A stretch of 64,000 bases of DNA from Symbiodinium natans (GCA_905221605.1 CAJNDS010001635.1:498001-562000), one strand, 5' to 3'. Shown: positions 32,027 to 44,234, counted from the first letter of the stretch. Notes: generated by a model from the sequence alone, not told the origin. Program-made: numbers and translations.

Positions 32027-32086
32027 GGCTTCAGGCTTCAGGCTTCAGGCTTCAGGCTTCAGGCTTCAGGCTTCAGGCTTTAGGGG
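32027..32086 (+). repeat. Heptamer satellite AGGCTTC, about 8 units
   Basis: Eight near-perfect tandem AGGCTTC units beside TTTAGGG arrays. The unit has the telomere period but two base changes, so it looks like an amplified telomere variant. Confidence 0.85.
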
Positions 32087-32094
32087 GTGTAGGC

Positions 32095-32170
32095 TGTAGG
32101 GTTCGGAATCATTACTAAGAGTTTTCCCTTATGGTCCCTTTATAATTATACTTTCAAAGCCCCCATGTAG
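32095..32170. mobile_element. MITE family F copy, reverse orientation, truncated
   Basis: GGTTCGGAATCATTACTAAG, TTCCCTTATGGTCCC and AAAGCCCCCATG. It immediately follows the AGGCTTC heptamer array. Confidence 0.64.
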
Positions 32171-33578
32171 GTTTGTCCTCGGTGCCCCAAATAAAGCAAG
32201 CTTATACACCCGCAGAACCTGAGTCCTCCTAGGGCTCCAGACGGTTAGCAGGGCAATGGGCCTAGTCTTCCCAAGGCGACCCTAAACCCTCAACCCTCAA
32301 CCCTAAACCCCAAATGCCGCCAAGACAAGGCCCAAAGTTCCACCTCTATAGCGCACTTGCGTGCCCTTAAGAAGCAAGGTCCTGCCCCTGTAGCAGCTCA
32401 CTTGCCCTGTATAGGTCATGGCAGCTCCTCCCCGGCAACGCGCTCTGGGGAAAGAAGACGCTCAGCTTCTCTTGAACGGGCGTAGAGTTTTCATCTTCCC
32501 TCATTGGGTTGAAGAGGATCATACTCAGGAAAATTTTTCAGAGGGTTTTTAAAGGGCCATCCTAGAATTCCTTGATCCTTGTAAAATAAATATAAATATA
32601 TAAATATCTATAAATAAATATCTAAATAAATAAATATATATATATATGTATTTATATTTATATATGTGAGGTGGAGGGAAGCCGAAGCCTGCGCGCAGCG
32701 AGAAGCAGGCCTGCAGTCTCTCATTGCCACCGTCCAATGCTTTCAGAAGCCCCCTCTCCTCCGACCCTTAGGGAAAGCATCGCCAAAGAATTAACCCTAA
32801 ACCCTAAAGCCTAAACCCTAAACCCTAAACCCTAACCCTTATAAACCTGAAACCCTCAACAAGGCAGAGCTCGAGAGCGGCCCGCCCCCTCCCTGCTCAT
32901 GAACAGCTTTACCCCTCTCAGCGAGTAAGCCTATCCAGCCGCAGCCATGGCACAGAAACACCTTGTGGACCCCACAGTAACCTTTGTGATCCCCGTAGAC
33001 CTTGACTCCCATAAGCCACCCCAACACCCCAACACCCCCCAAACCTGTAGGTAGTCGAGTTGTCAAATGCGAGTCCTCGATGTGTCCCCGCGCAGTCACT
33101 AGGCGTGTGGCGACCGTAATGATATTGCAGCCCGCCCCTAGTGGGTGGTTCCTCCAGCTCCTTGGGTCTCGTCCGACGAGCTTTTGCTCCCCAACTGTAG
33201 TTGATGATGGCAGGCTCGGTCGGTAGGTCCGAAAGTGTGTGTCGGCACAATGGCGTCGGCACAATGGCGTCGGCCGAAGTTGCTAAGGGAATTTAGGGTT
33301 TAGGGTGTAGGTTTTAGGGTGCATGGCTTCGTGGTCTGTAGAGCCTCTTGGAAGGCATTCTGGGAAGCCAAGCCGTGAGCCGTTGACCTAGACCCCCCAG
33401 CTCCTGCCCTTGAGAATCCCTAGACCCTAAACTTCCCTAAGCCCTAAACCCTAAACTTCGGTCTTCTTACTATAGGCTTTGTGGCTGGGATGCGATGGGG
33501 TGGGCTACTGAACTCTTCTGAACTTGGCAAAAGTTGCTCGTGTTCTTAATCTTTGAGCATCCTGTGGAGTGAGGGTTG

Positions 33579-33651
33579 AGGGTTTAGGGTTTAGGCTTTA
33601 GGGTTTAGGGTTTAGGCTTTAGGCTTTAGGGTTTAGGGTTTAGGGTTTAGG
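33579..33651 (+). repeat. Telomere-like TTTAGGG array
   Basis: TTTAGGG with TTTAGGC variants, directly before an exon-like island at about 33662. Confidence 0.88.
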
Positions 33652-33661
33652 AGAGAGGCGG

Positions 33662-33777
33662 GCGGCCAAACAAAAACAACAAGCTCCAGACGACACCCTC
33701 TGCTGGGAGGCGCCCCAGGAGCCGCGGGTGAGGCCCAGACGTGCCGGCAGTGGCGAGGACCCCACTCGAGGGCGCTA
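33662..33777 (+). CDS. Exon-like island, disordered
   Basis: Open frame with KQKQQAPDDTLCWEAPQEP and a basic, Arg-rich end at a TAA. Starts right after a TTTAGGG array. Family unknown. Confidence 0.3.
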
Positions 33778-34151
33778 AGAACCCTCCCTGGGGAGTCCCT
33801 TGTGAGAGAAGTGCCCTTTAGGGCTACCTGGGTAGAGTTTAAAGGGGGGCTTTGGGATGTGTTGGGTGGGTTTGGGATTTAGGAGTATCGGTTTTAGGCA
33901 GGTAGTTTGGCTACTCATGTGCAAGTCTTGGTGGGCACTCCGGCCGGCATGCGGCACGTAGAGGCGAGATATGGGCATTCACACCAACAACACACCTTGT
34001 ATACTCAGTGATGAGACTCCTAACTCGGGAACCCACAACAAATAGGATACCCCGTTTTAGGGATACCCCCCTCATACTGACAAAACCCTAAATCCAAGAC
34101 CCGCAGCCCGAAGCCCTAAGTCCTAGACCCTAAACCCTAAACCACCCCAAA

Positions 34152-34228
34152 CAGGGCACGGGATGCCCAGCTGGAAAGGAGCCTCTACCCCGAGGGCACC
34201 GAGTGCGGAACTTCTCCGAAGACTCCGG
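34152..34228 (+). CDS. Exon-like island with GT donor
   Basis: Reads ARDAQLERSLYPEGTECG and then SPKTP, followed by GTGAGG. Perhaps the same gene as 33662-33777. Confidence 0.32.
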
Positions 34229-35029
34229 TGAGGCGGGGGCACGCCCAAAATTCACCAGCGGGCATTTCTACATATGTAACTGGGGGGGGGGGGGATTTCT
34301 ATATACATATATACATATATACATAAATGAACGAATAACTAAATAAATACATGAATAAATATAAGTATCACGTAAATATAAATCTAAATCTATGTATATA
34401 AACATGCAAATGTATACAGAACTTGATACATAAGTGTCATAAGTATGCGTATATATTCGTACGTACAATGATACCTGCATCTAGTCCACTTGTAGACACT
34501 CTGTGCTTCGACATATATAACATGCATGCAGTTACACAGTAAAATGTGGTTTCTGGGTTGGGGTGGTTGCGTTTCGGGCTTCAGGCCCAATACAGAAGGT
34601 GCTCTTGTCTCGTCACCCCGTGATTCTTAAGCGAAATGCCGAGCTTTTGCAGAGGTGGTTGCAGGCAAGAGACCGCCAGAGTTAGGTGCGGTGAGGCAGC
34701 AGCTAGTGGAGCTACTGTCATCTGCAACTTTATGCATTACCGGCCACTTCATTGCATAAGGACACTGTAACCCTAAACCATAAACCCTGAATACTTTCCG
34801 AGACCTCTACTACTGAAGCAACTCAAAGCACCCAGAGCCTCCACCTCAAATTCACCACAAAGCCCCTAGCCCTAATGCGAAAACGCAAGCGCGCGCACAC
34901 ACAAACAATGTTAACGCTCTTTGGCCATCATCCTGAAGCCCAGGGGTTTCAGGGGTTTAGGGTTCAGGGTGTAGGATTTTAGTTTAGAGTTTAGGGTTTA
35001 GGGTGCTAAACCCATTCATTTGCGCGACA

Positions 35030-36130
35030 CTCAAAGCCTCCACCCAAAGTACTAAACGGTAATTAAACCCTACTTGGAAACCCTGTTGAGTTAGTAAGTC
35101 TACTTAGTATCCAGAACCTTATTCATTTGACTAGTACACTTGCTCCTTACACTGTCTACTTAAACTAGTCAAAGTATCAAAACCGAACTTGAGACGATAT
35201 ACATGTTTATTCATTTACTTGGCCCTTAGTTAAGTTCCTCAAATCAGCTAAACTCTGAAATCCATTTGCAAAATGCATGTTGTATGTAGTTCTTCTGGTT
35301 AACGGCCATATGCGTATGTAAAACCTTAGTTGCAGGAACTAGACAAAATCAAGCTCGAACAATGTTTAACCCATTTTAAGTAAGCGCCAATTCAATCACT
35401 TGTACTAGTTAAATTCTCAGGTTCGAGTTCGATAATTCATCTAGATGCAACTTAGATTAGTTAAGCTAATAAAAGAATTATACTATTAAATTTTCACTTT
35501 TTTTGAAAACGCACTTCTCTAGCTGATTCAAGAAGCTAAGAAATTCACATATGTATATTGTCAGGGTCCATGAAGCTAGATAAAATAAGCAACTTACTTA
35601 GCGAAAGGTCCTGAACTCAGGTTTTAGATAGCCTAATTGGCCTTCAATGAAAATACTAAAATTGATTCCATGATTTTGCGTCAAGAATGTAGCTTAGTCA
35701 ACAAGTTTAAGTAATTCCCAAACTCGAACTGAACACATTTTTCACTAATTAGATTAACTTGACTGCTATTATCCATACATACTCAAAGGGTGGTTCTTTT
35801 TCTTAAGGGTCAATGAAATTATTTCAAACTCTACATTCAGACCCTGCCAGACCCTGCAAAGTTTTAGTTAGTTACGTTAATTTAATGATCCTAATTGATC
35901 CTGACTTAAATTGTGATGTTATTAAATCGCGTTTGAGAGTTTTATGAATATACTTACTTCGTGCTTTTTCTACAGTGACTACACGAAAAAAGCAAATACT
36001 CCTTAATGAAACCGTTTAAATGAATTAACCTAAGGAATCCCAGATTTGCTAAGGCACAGATGTTCAGAGATTACATCGTGTTGACTCCCTAGCCCTTGCA
36101 AATCTAGAAATCTGGAATCCGGAGCCCAGA
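35030..36130. other. AT-rich spacer without telomere repeats
   Basis: About 1.1 kb with clearly lower GC than the rest, no TTTAGGG array, no poly-G and no ORF of note. Short words such as ACTAGT, TTAGTTA and CTTAGT recur irregularly. It lies between the exon islands and the CCCH cluster and ends in TA microsatellites (36200-36400). Confidence 0.7.
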
Positions 36131-36363
36131 ATAAGTGATATTGAAATGCGATGGGTTTCAACTTTATTCAGATAGAAACTGTGGCCTGGGGGGCCGGGGG
36201 GCGACCTTGTATACATACATACATACATACATATATATAGATATGTATCTATCTATCTATCTATATATATATATATAACTTCCCAAGACCCTTAAACCGC
36301 TAAGGTTATTAGGAGGTCTCTAAAATGGTAGGTACGGGGGGGCACCATATATATATACATATG

Positions 36364-36394
<31 letters not shown>

Positions 36395-36619
36395 ATACAG
36401 GTATCCTCATGTTTCTAATGCATTGTCATGTACGTGTTTCGTTTAAACACTCCATACCCCAACATGGCTCAGCTTTCACGCTTTGCTTCCTTTGAAGACT
36501 GAGGAGCAGCGGCTTCGCAATTGGTCTGCTGACTCTGGGGAGGCTTGGGAGCCTCTGCTATGTTCTGTTCAAGCTTGAGAATCGCATGACCCAGAGACTG
36601 TCCGGACATTGCCGTCCGC

Positions 36620-36701
36620 TCCACGCGTATCAGGTGTGGCCCAGACGTCTATAGCTGCCAGCCCAGTTGAGTATAACTCCCCCCTTTCATCCTCGATCGC
36701 C
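36620..36701 (+). promoter_or_regulatory. Probable trans-splice acceptor and 5' leader, CCCH copy 1
   Basis: CCACGCG then TATCAG|GTGTGG, with AG at 36632-36633, followed by 68 nt of leader to the ATG. The same context occurs in all three copies. Dinoflagellate mRNAs are known to receive a 22-nt spliced leader at AG acceptors; that this AG is used is inferred. Confidence 0.5.
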
Positions 36702-37508
36702 ATGGCAGCCCAGAGGACGCAGCTCGTGACCGACGACTGCGACTCCGAAGCCCGGCGGCTCCAGTTCCACAAGAAGACGCAGCTCTGCAAGTTCTTTGCC
36801 GTCGGCGCGTGCAGCCGCGGCTCGAGCTGCGCCTTTGCGCATGGCAAGACCCAGCTTCGTGATCAGCCGGACTTCTCGAAGACCCGCCTCTGCGCGGATT
36901 TCATGGAGCTGGGCGAATGCAAGCTCGGCGAAAACTGCAAGTTTGCCCACGGCAGGCGTGAGTTGCGCCCTGGTTCCGCCGCCAAGGTCGGCCGGCCCTC
37001 GGCGCGGAGCGCTCAGGTGCCGAGTCCCGTGAAGCCCAAGGCCCAGGCGCAGGAGGCACAGGCGGTGATGCAAGCGTTGGAGACCTTGCGGAAGCGCCAG
37101 CTGCACCATGAGCGTGCGGCACTGAACCTCATGCTCCAGCGCGCGTTGCCCAGTGCGCCGCCCATGCCTGGAAAATGCAAGGTGACGCAAGTCGGCTGTG
37201 AACAGTCTGAGCTTCTCGAGACATCCTTCAGCCGCCAGACCACCTGGGAGGGCGTGGAGATCCTTTCCACCGGCTTCAGCAGAGCCTCCTCGGATGCTTC
37301 CAACGCCAGCTCCGTGGAGTTAAGGTCCTGCACGGCCATGGATGATCCACGCGAGCCTTCCAGTGAGCTGCCACATGTCGCGGGAAGCGTAGGCGATTCG
37401 GATGTGCAGGTGAAGAACACATTTATCCACATCCAGGTCGACGACGAGGAATTCGCTGCACCAGCGATGCGTCGGACGAAGTCCCTGCCATCCTTCACAG
37501 GGCTTTGA
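36702..37508 (+). CDS. Tandem CCCH zinc-finger protein, copy 1
   Basis: Intronless gene of 268 codons. Two CCCH fingers lie near the N-terminus: residues 29-47 (C-x7-C-x5-C-x3-H) and 64-83 (C-x8-C-x5-C-x3-H), each preceded by KTQLC or KTRLC, like the KTELC lead-in of tristetraprolin-type fingers. This fold binds single-stranded RNA, so a role in mRNA stability or translation is likely. The middle is Ala/Gln/Arg-rich, perhaps helical, around residues 110-160. The C-terminus is acidic then ends RRTKSLPSFTGL. The ATG at 36702 was chosen because it is the first ATG in frame in this copy, is conserved in all three, and lies 68 nt after an AG acceptor. Copies 1 and 2 differ at only two residues. 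Confidence 0.93.
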   Translation: MAAQRTQLVTDDCDSEARRLQFHKKTQLCKFFAVGACSRGSSCAFAHGKTQLRDQPDFSKTRLCADFMELGECKLGENCKFAHGRRELRPGSAAKVGRPSARSAQVPSPVKPKAQAQEAQAVMQALETLRKRQLHHERAALNLMLQRALPSAPPMPGKCKVTQVGCEQSELLETSFSRQTTWEGVEILSTGFSRASSDASNASSVELRSCTAMDDPREPSSELPHVAGSVGDSDVQVKNTFIHIQVDDEEFAAPAMRRTKSLPSFTGL

Positions 37509-37577
37509 GGGGAGAACTCGTGAAGTTTCTGGCTAGATAAATTGGAAATCTATGTACTCAAGCATGTGTGTACGTAG

Positions 37578-37795
37578 TGTGCGTTTGCATGTGTGCATGT
37601 ATGCATGTACGCATGTACGCATGAATGTATGCATGTATGTATGTCTGTATGTATGTATGTATGTATGTGCGTATGTAATTCTTATGTATGTAATTATAAT
37701 TTATGTCCTTTTAAAGTACGAGTTTATGCATGCATGTATGTATGCATGTATGTATGTATCTATGTATGCAGGTAGTAGGTTGGTAGGTATGTATG
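37578..37795 (+). repeat. ATGT microsatellite after CCCH copy 1
   Basis: ATGT with GCATGTAC variants, two blocks. Equivalent arrays at 41893-42155 and 46800-46868 follow copies 2 and 3 and differ in length. Confidence 0.93.
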
Positions 37796-39796
37796 TAACT
37801 TGCGCACAGCAACGTCTTTGGGGTTTGTTCGTACTTGCCTGGCCTTTCTGAGGGGCAGTGGGCCACCGAGCCACCGCGCGTGGCAGGGTTCGATTTCAAG
37901 CTCAAGGCCGCGTGAGATCTAGGGTCCTTTTTGGTACCAGGTCCAACAGCGCCATATGCAGCTTCACTTGCCGGTTCCAAACGGGCTCTCGAAGCTGGGT
38001 AGGTATCGCCACGTTGCAAAAGATAAGCGATCCTTGGAACCGGCATGACTTGCAAAGCAATAGCTGGCTTTCGATGTAGGCTCGCTTGCGAGAACTGCGT
38101 CGACGGGAAGGCTGCCTGATTCCATTTCTAGTGGTGTCGTTGGTGTTTCAGGTAGCATATTGGTACGTGAGCGAACGAACGAGGAACCGCTATGTATAGC
38201 TTCGCCGTGACTTGGCCAACTTTGCAGAAATTGCTTGCGCCTAAGTTAACATGCTTTTGTGGAGTGCTTGAGACTTAATCTCCTTGGCTTGTATGGAAGA
38301 AGCTTTACGATGGAATCGAAAAAGACTTGTCAGCCTTGTCAGCACATGATCTCGCGACTGAAGAACATGGATTTATCGAAATATGTGACCTCCAACGTTC
38401 CAGAGAGTGATCAGTTTCTTGATGCGTAGCCCGAGACAGGGACTTGACCTGACAAGCGTTGATTTTTTGCATTCGGTATAGAAGAACCTTCCAGAGAGTG
38501 CCGGAATCCGAACTACTTTCGGTTCGCTTTACACTAAGATTTTAGATGCAATGCGGGTTCTCCAGAAACGGCAGCATCCTGACTCAACTGGAAGTGCAAA
38601 ATGCGGAATGTGGAACTTTCCAGGAAGTGACAATCATGGGAGTAGTGTTTATTGTAAGTTAAAGTTCTCCTCATTAGGATCGACATGAACCGTGAATATT
38701 CTAGAAAGACGGCCGCTAGGCGTGCTTTGTGTTTCATGCTGGAAGGATTCCGAAGCCTCGCAGGAGCAACCTTGCTGGCATGTGTAGCTGCCCAACAAAT
38801 ACAGTTCTATCTGGGTACTGCTACGTACGACTTGAAATAGAGTGCGGTAGTGGAAAGTGTAAGTTTTGCCAGGACTGTCAGTCCTTTAGGCCTTATGCAA
38901 TGACTTAGCGAGCAACAGCTCCTTAATGAGGTATCTACAATTGTGGGAGCTATTCGGACACTTACCAGAGATTTGTTTTCGCTATTTACGTGCTACTTAA
39001 AAGTAAGAGAAGCCTTTCCGAGGAGAATTCGCTGGCTTCCTCCTTGGTAAACACTGGCTGTGTTCGTACGTTCTCCCAAAAAGCAAGTTTGTTTTTTCTT
39101 CCTTCTTCCTATGTATCAAGACCACGGTTCTGCACATTGGAAGAGGAAGCTACATCATACAATGAGAGCAGCTACCGAGGGAATCAAGGCTGTTGTTGCA
39201 CCCAGATGTCCCAGTAGCTGTCCATCGTTTCCCGCCTGCAGACGTCTTTTGAAGAAGTTGCGTGCCGTCTCCCCTAAACCCTAAACCCCAAACTCCAAAC
39301 CATAAACCCTAAACCCTAAACCCTAAACCTCCTCTTGCCGGCATATGTGCCAACCAACCCCCAAACATGCTGTCTGCGGCTCCGTTGCTTCGTTCTGGTT
39401 CTTGGTCGCGTTGATGTGGTAAGGTACCTTGCGTGTCGTGATGTGTTTTTTTTTTCGCTCCGCAGCTGGGGCACAACCAGCAGCACCAAGAATAGCCAAA
39501 AGTTAAACATTCTGTCTCCAGCTGCTCAGTGTTCTTTCATGTAGCTTGGAGCAGGCGCAAACAAGCAAACAAGCAGACGAACAAAGAATATCTTTGTCGG
39601 TATTATTGTGTTCCGGCGTCTCCTCTAGAGAGGAGGCCTTGCGACAAATCGTCATGTGAAGGTGCGCGTGTGCTTGTAAAACACTGTGAATCACAGGTGT
39701 TCCGTTATTCGGCTATGCAGAAATATGACAGAGAGATAAAGGCTTTCTTGACAGCGCTTCCTAACAGAAGTACACAAAGACATTTTCTGAGCACTT

Positions 39797-40270
39797 CTTC
39801 CAACGGTGGCCGTCCAAGAACTTTTTTCATCCAGAATGTCTGGTGAAGCCGAGCTTCACAGACCTCCCAGTTGCTTTTAAGTTGACGCCCAGGTGGTTGA
39901 GGTTGTCTTCATGTTTGCATTATTTCTTGCGTAGACAGGGTGGGACGATCGACGTTGCAGTTTGCAATATCCCAAGTTGGTTCTCTGGACACTTCTGCCA
40001 GCGGTGGCCGTCTCAGGAATTTTTTGCATCAAGAACGTGTTGTGAAGCAAAGCTTCAGAGACCGTCACAGACCTCCCAGTTGCTTTGAAGTTGACGCCTA
40101 GGTGGTTGAGGTTGTCGGCATGTTCGCAGTGCTTCTTGGGTGTGATTGCCGACAAAAGCGAAGTGGGTCCTCCGGACACTTCTACCAGCGGTGGCCGTCT
40201 CAAGAATTGTTTGCATCAAGAAGGTCTTGTGAAGCAAAGATTCACAGACCTCCCAGTTACTTTAAGTTGA
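39797..40270. repeat. Three tandem ~190-bp repeats with a conserved hairpin
   Basis: Repeats begin near GGTGGCCGTC at 39805, 40003 and 40190 (periods 198 and 187). Each has an inverted repeat GTGAAGC-NNN-GCTTCAC, extended by GTCT and AGAC around a one-base bulge. The first hairpin is 39838-39863. The periods are not multiples of three, so the short ORFs across it are unlikely to be coding. It may be a structured RNA or a degenerate mobile repeat. Confidence 0.7.
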
Positions 40271-40934
40271 AACCTCGGTGGGCTCAAATTGTCTGCTTGT
40301 TTGCAGTGCATCTTGTACAGACGGCACAGGGCACGCGACCAGGTCATGCTGCTTTCAAGCACTTGTTGGTTTCTCCGAATTCTCCAACGTGTCAAGTTTC
40401 GAAGGTCGACAGGCCCTGGGCCAACTTCCAAAACCGCCGTGTTTTTCAGCACCCTCGCGTGTTTACATGCGCGGCGTGCGCAGCAAGGCGCCCCTAAGCT
40501 GGTGCTTCTAAGCTGCAGGCAGTTAGCAAGTTGCGGAAATCGATGTCGAACCACGTCGACATGTTCACACTCTCGTGGTCGATGGCCGGCAGACTGCAAA
40601 ACATACCTGAAATTTGTGGCGCGCTTCGTCGCATCGGTGTATGTTGTGTTTAGGCTTTAGGGTTTAGGGATGTTTAGGGTTTCATTGGGGTTTAGGGTTT
40701 ATAGGGTTTAGGGATGTTAGGGTTTAGCATGGCTGCGCTTGGGCAGTTTCTGGTAGCACCCAAAGGAGTCCGGATGCAAAAAAAGGTTTAGGATGGCTCT
40801 CGGACAGGGTTCAAAAGGGTTTGAGGTAAACGGAAGCACTGAAATCGGCCAAGGCCGCTTTGTACAGAGAGGAGGGCGAGAGGGAGAGTGCGAGTTGCCC
40901 ATAGTGCGCCTTGGATGCTGTTGGAAGTCGCGCT

Positions 40935-41015
40935 TCACGCGTCTCAGGTGTGGCCCAGACGTCTATAGCTGCCAGCCCAGTTGAGTATAACTCCCCCCTT
41001 TCATCCTCGATCGCC
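40935..41015 (+). promoter_or_regulatory. Probable trans-splice acceptor and 5' leader, CCCH copy 2
   Basis: CACGCG then TCTCAG|GTGTGG, AG at 40946-40947, 68 nt before the ATG. The leader is the same as in copy 1 from the acceptor onward, while the sequence just upstream differs. Conservation that starts near the acceptor fits a functional splice site. Confidence 0.5.
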
Positions 41016-41822
41016 ATGGCAGCCCAGAGGACGCAGCTCGTGACCGACGACTGCGACTCCGAAATCCGGCGGCTCCAGTTCCACAAGAAGACGCAGCTCT
41101 GCAAGTTCTTTGCCGTCGGCGCGTGCAGCCGCGGCTCGAGCTGCGCCTTTGCGCATGGCAAGACCCAGCTTCGTGATCAGCCGGACTTCTCGAAGACCCG
41201 CCTCTGCGCGGATTTCATGGAGATGGGCGAATGCAAGCTCGGCGAAAACTGCAAGTTTGCCCACGGCAGGCGTGAGTTGCGCCCTGGTTCCGCCGCCAAG
41301 GTCGGCCGGCCCTCGGCGCGGAGCGCTCAGGTGCCGAGTCCCGTGAAGCCCAAGGCCCAGGCGCAGGAGGCACAGGCGGTGATGCAAGCGTTGGAGACCT
41401 TGCGGAAGCGCCAGCTGCACCATGAGCGTGCGGCACTGAACCTCATGCTCCAGCGCGCGTTGCCCAGTGCGCCGCCCATGCCTGGAAAATGCAAGGTGAC
41501 GCAAGTCGGCTGTGAACAGTCTGAGCTTCTCGAGACATCCTTCAGCCGCCAGACCACCTGGGAGGGCGTGGAAATCCTTTCCACCGGCTTCAGCAGAGCC
41601 TCCTCGGATGCTTCCAACGCCAGCTCCGTGGAGTTAAGGTCCTGCACGGCCATGGATGATCCACGCGAGCCTTCCAGTGAGCTGCCCCATGTCGCGGGAA
41701 GCGTAGGCGATTCGGATGTGCAGGTGAAGAACACATTTATCCACATCCAGGTCGACGACGAGGAATTCGCTGCACCAGCGATGCGTCGGACGAAGTCCCT
41801 GCCATCCTTCACAGGGCTTTGA
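41016..41822 (+). CDS. Tandem CCCH zinc-finger protein, copy 2
   Basis: 268 codons, intronless, nearly identical to copy 1: residue 17 is Ile instead of Ala and residue 70 is Met instead of Leu, plus a few silent changes. Both fingers keep all Cys and His ligands. The match extends into the 5' leader and the 3' flank, so the whole unit was duplicated recently or homogenised by gene conversion. The start sits 68 nt after the AG acceptor at 40946-40947, the same spacing as copy 1. An ATGT microsatellite follows the stop, as in the other copies. Confidence 0.93.
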   Translation: MAAQRTQLVTDDCDSEIRRLQFHKKTQLCKFFAVGACSRGSSCAFAHGKTQLRDQPDFSKTRLCADFMEMGECKLGENCKFAHGRRELRPGSAAKVGRPSARSAQVPSPVKPKAQAQEAQAVMQALETLRKRQLHHERAALNLMLQRALPSAPPMPGKCKVTQVGCEQSELLETSFSRQTTWEGVEILSTGFSRASSDASNASSVELRSCTAMDDPREPSSELPHVAGSVGDSDVQVKNTFIHIQVDDEEFAAPAMRRTKSLPSFTGL

Positions 41823-43759
41823 GGGGAGAACTCGTGTGAAGTTTCTGGCTAGATAAATTAGAAATCTATGTACTCAAAAGCATGTGTGTACGTAGTGTGC
41901 GTTTGCATGTGTGCATGTATGCATGTACGCATGTACGCATGAATGTATGCATGTATGTATGTCTGTATGTATGTATCTATGTATGTATGTATGTAATTAT
42001 GCTATATGCAAGTTTCAATGTATGAAATGTATGCATGTATGCATGCATGCGGGCAGGTATGCATGTATGTGTGTACGTACGTATATGTATGTGTGTCTGT
42101 ATGTATGTATGCATGCATGTATGTATGTATGTATGTAGGTATGCATGTATGTAATTTGCGCACAGCGAAGTTTTGGGGTTCGTTCGTACTTGTATGGCCT
42201 TTCTGAGCCAGTGGGCCACTGAGCCACAGTGCGTGGCAGGGTTCGATTTTAAGCTCAAGGCTGCGTGAGATCTAGGCCCTTTTTGGTACCAGGTCCAACA
42301 GCGCCATATGCAGCTTCACTTGCCGGTTCCAAACGGGCTCTCGAAGCCGAGTAGGTATCGCCATGTTGCAAAAGATAGGCGATCCTTGGACACACTTGGA
42401 ACCGGCACGACTTGCAAAGCAATAGCTCGCTTTCGATGCAGGCTCGCTTGCGATAACTGCGTCGATGGGAAGGCTGCCTGATTCCATGTCTAGCGGTGTC
42501 ATCCGTGCTTCAGCTAGTACTGGTATCTGAGTGAACGAACGAGGAACCTCCGTGTGTAGCTTCAACTTTGCAGGAAGAGCCTGCGCCCGAAGTAAACATA
42601 CTTTCAGGGTCTAGCCTGAGACCTGATCTTATTAGCTGGTATGGGGGGGGCTTTACATGGAAGCCACATAATTAAACTTTGTCAGCACATGATCTTGCAA
42701 CTGAAGAACGTGGACTTATCGAAATATGTGACCTCCAACGTTCCAAAGAGTGATCAGTTTCTTGATGCGTAGCCTGAGACAGGGACTTGACCTGATGAGC
42801 GTGTGTGTTTTTTCTTGCACTCCTGGACAACTTTTTTCTTGTCGTTTGGTTTTTGTTGGCTTTTCTAGTCGTTTTGTCTTTTCTGGTCGCATTTGCGCTT
42901 TTTTGCGGCGGTTTGGCGGGCTTTTGCGGCTGTTTTGGCGGGTTTTTGCGGGTGTTTTGCTGCGCCTTGAATGTTGCGGAAAATTGCGGCGGTTGGCGGC
43001 CAAAAGTGCTACGAAAACCAAAGCAACAAGAAAAAAGTGCCCGTTGGAACTTCCAGGTTCGGTATAGAAGAACCTTCCAAAGAGCTCCCCAAATCCTAGC
43101 TAATTTCGGTTTGGATTTACACTAAGATTTTAGATGCCGTGCGGGTTCCAGAAATGGCAGCATCCTGACACAACTGGAAGTGCGAAATATGGAATGTGGA
43201 ACTTTCCAGGAAGTGACAATCATGGGAGTAGTGTTTTGGGTAAGGTTTTGATCCTCATTGGGATCTACGTGAATCTGAACAAGTCTAGAAAGACCACCGC
43301 AGCAAGTGATTTGAGCTTCATGCGGGAAAGAATCTGCAGCTTTCCGGACTTGTAACATGCCAAACAAAGTCAGTTACACAGATGTGAGGCCGCTGTTAAC
43401 AGCTTTACAGCATCTCGGTACTGCTACGTACGGCTCTACATTGAATGCGGAACATAGGCCTTAGGCAACACCCTCCAGGTTTTGAAGGGCTGTCAGTCCT
43501 TTAGGCTCAAACTTTAAGGGTTTGGGGCATATGGGGTTTGATGGGACCCCACCATTACCGAACCTATTCGGACACTTACCAGAGATTTGTCTCGCTTGTT
43601 TTGTTTCACTGAAAGTGAGAGAAGCCTTTCCTTTCCCACAGGAATTCGCTGGCTTCTTCTTTTGGTAGTACTGTGCTGTGATCGTTCTCCTGACAAACAA
43701 AGCAGGCCCCGTTTTCTTGTACAAGATCTCCTGTCGCGTTTCCAGGTAGCGCCGTTAGC

Positions 43760-44010
43760 GGGGTGGGGGGGTTTGTCTTCCGGGAGTATGAGGGGGGGGG
43801 GGGGGGTTTGTTTTCCCGGGAGGGGGGGTTTGTTGTCTTCCGGGAGTATGAGGTGGGGGGGGGGGGGGGTTTTTTGTCTTCCGGAGTATGAGGGGTGGGG
43901 GGGGGGGGGGGGGGGGGGGGGGTTTGTCTTTCGGGAGTATTTAGGGGGGGGGGGGGGGGGGGTGGGGGGTGGGGGGGGGGTGGTCTTTCCCCCCCCCCCC
44001 ACCCAACCAC
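43760..44010. repeat. Poly-G minisatellite, unit 2 only
   Basis: Five units of poly-G plus GTTTGTCTTCCGGGAGTATG-like spacers. A short relative at 44488-44570 faces poly-C. Absent from unit 1. Confidence 0.88.
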
Positions 44011-44011
44011 C

Positions 44012-44076
44012 GTAGTAGTAGTAGTAGTAGTAGTAGTAGGAGGAGTAGTAGTAGTAGTAGTAGCAGCAGTAGTAGC

Positions 44077-44107
<31 letters not shown>

Positions 44108-44174
44108 CTAGTACTAGTAGTAGTAGGAGTAGTAGTAGTAGTAGTAGTCGTAGAAATAGTCGTAGTCGTAGAAA

Positions 44175-44234
<60 letters not shown>

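Larger units (their letters stand above)
36620..40665. repeat. Segmental duplication unit 1 of 3 (CCCH cluster)
   Basis: Unit holding CCCH copy 1, the ATGT microsatellite, a shared 3' flank, and a noncoding module with three hairpin-bearing repeats. Matching blocks in unit 2 include 37800-38150 with 42155-42530, 38370-38460 with 42710-42800, 38473-38650 with 43060-43225, 38955-39085 with 43568-43705, and 39797-40540 with 44843-45410. Starts of the two genes are 4314 bp apart. Confidence 0.85.

Noticed and set aside
36687-37498. Minus-strand ORFs of 161-167 codons across the CCCH genes
   Set aside because: Antisense shadows of the GC-rich CCCH coding sequence, repeated identically in each copy.
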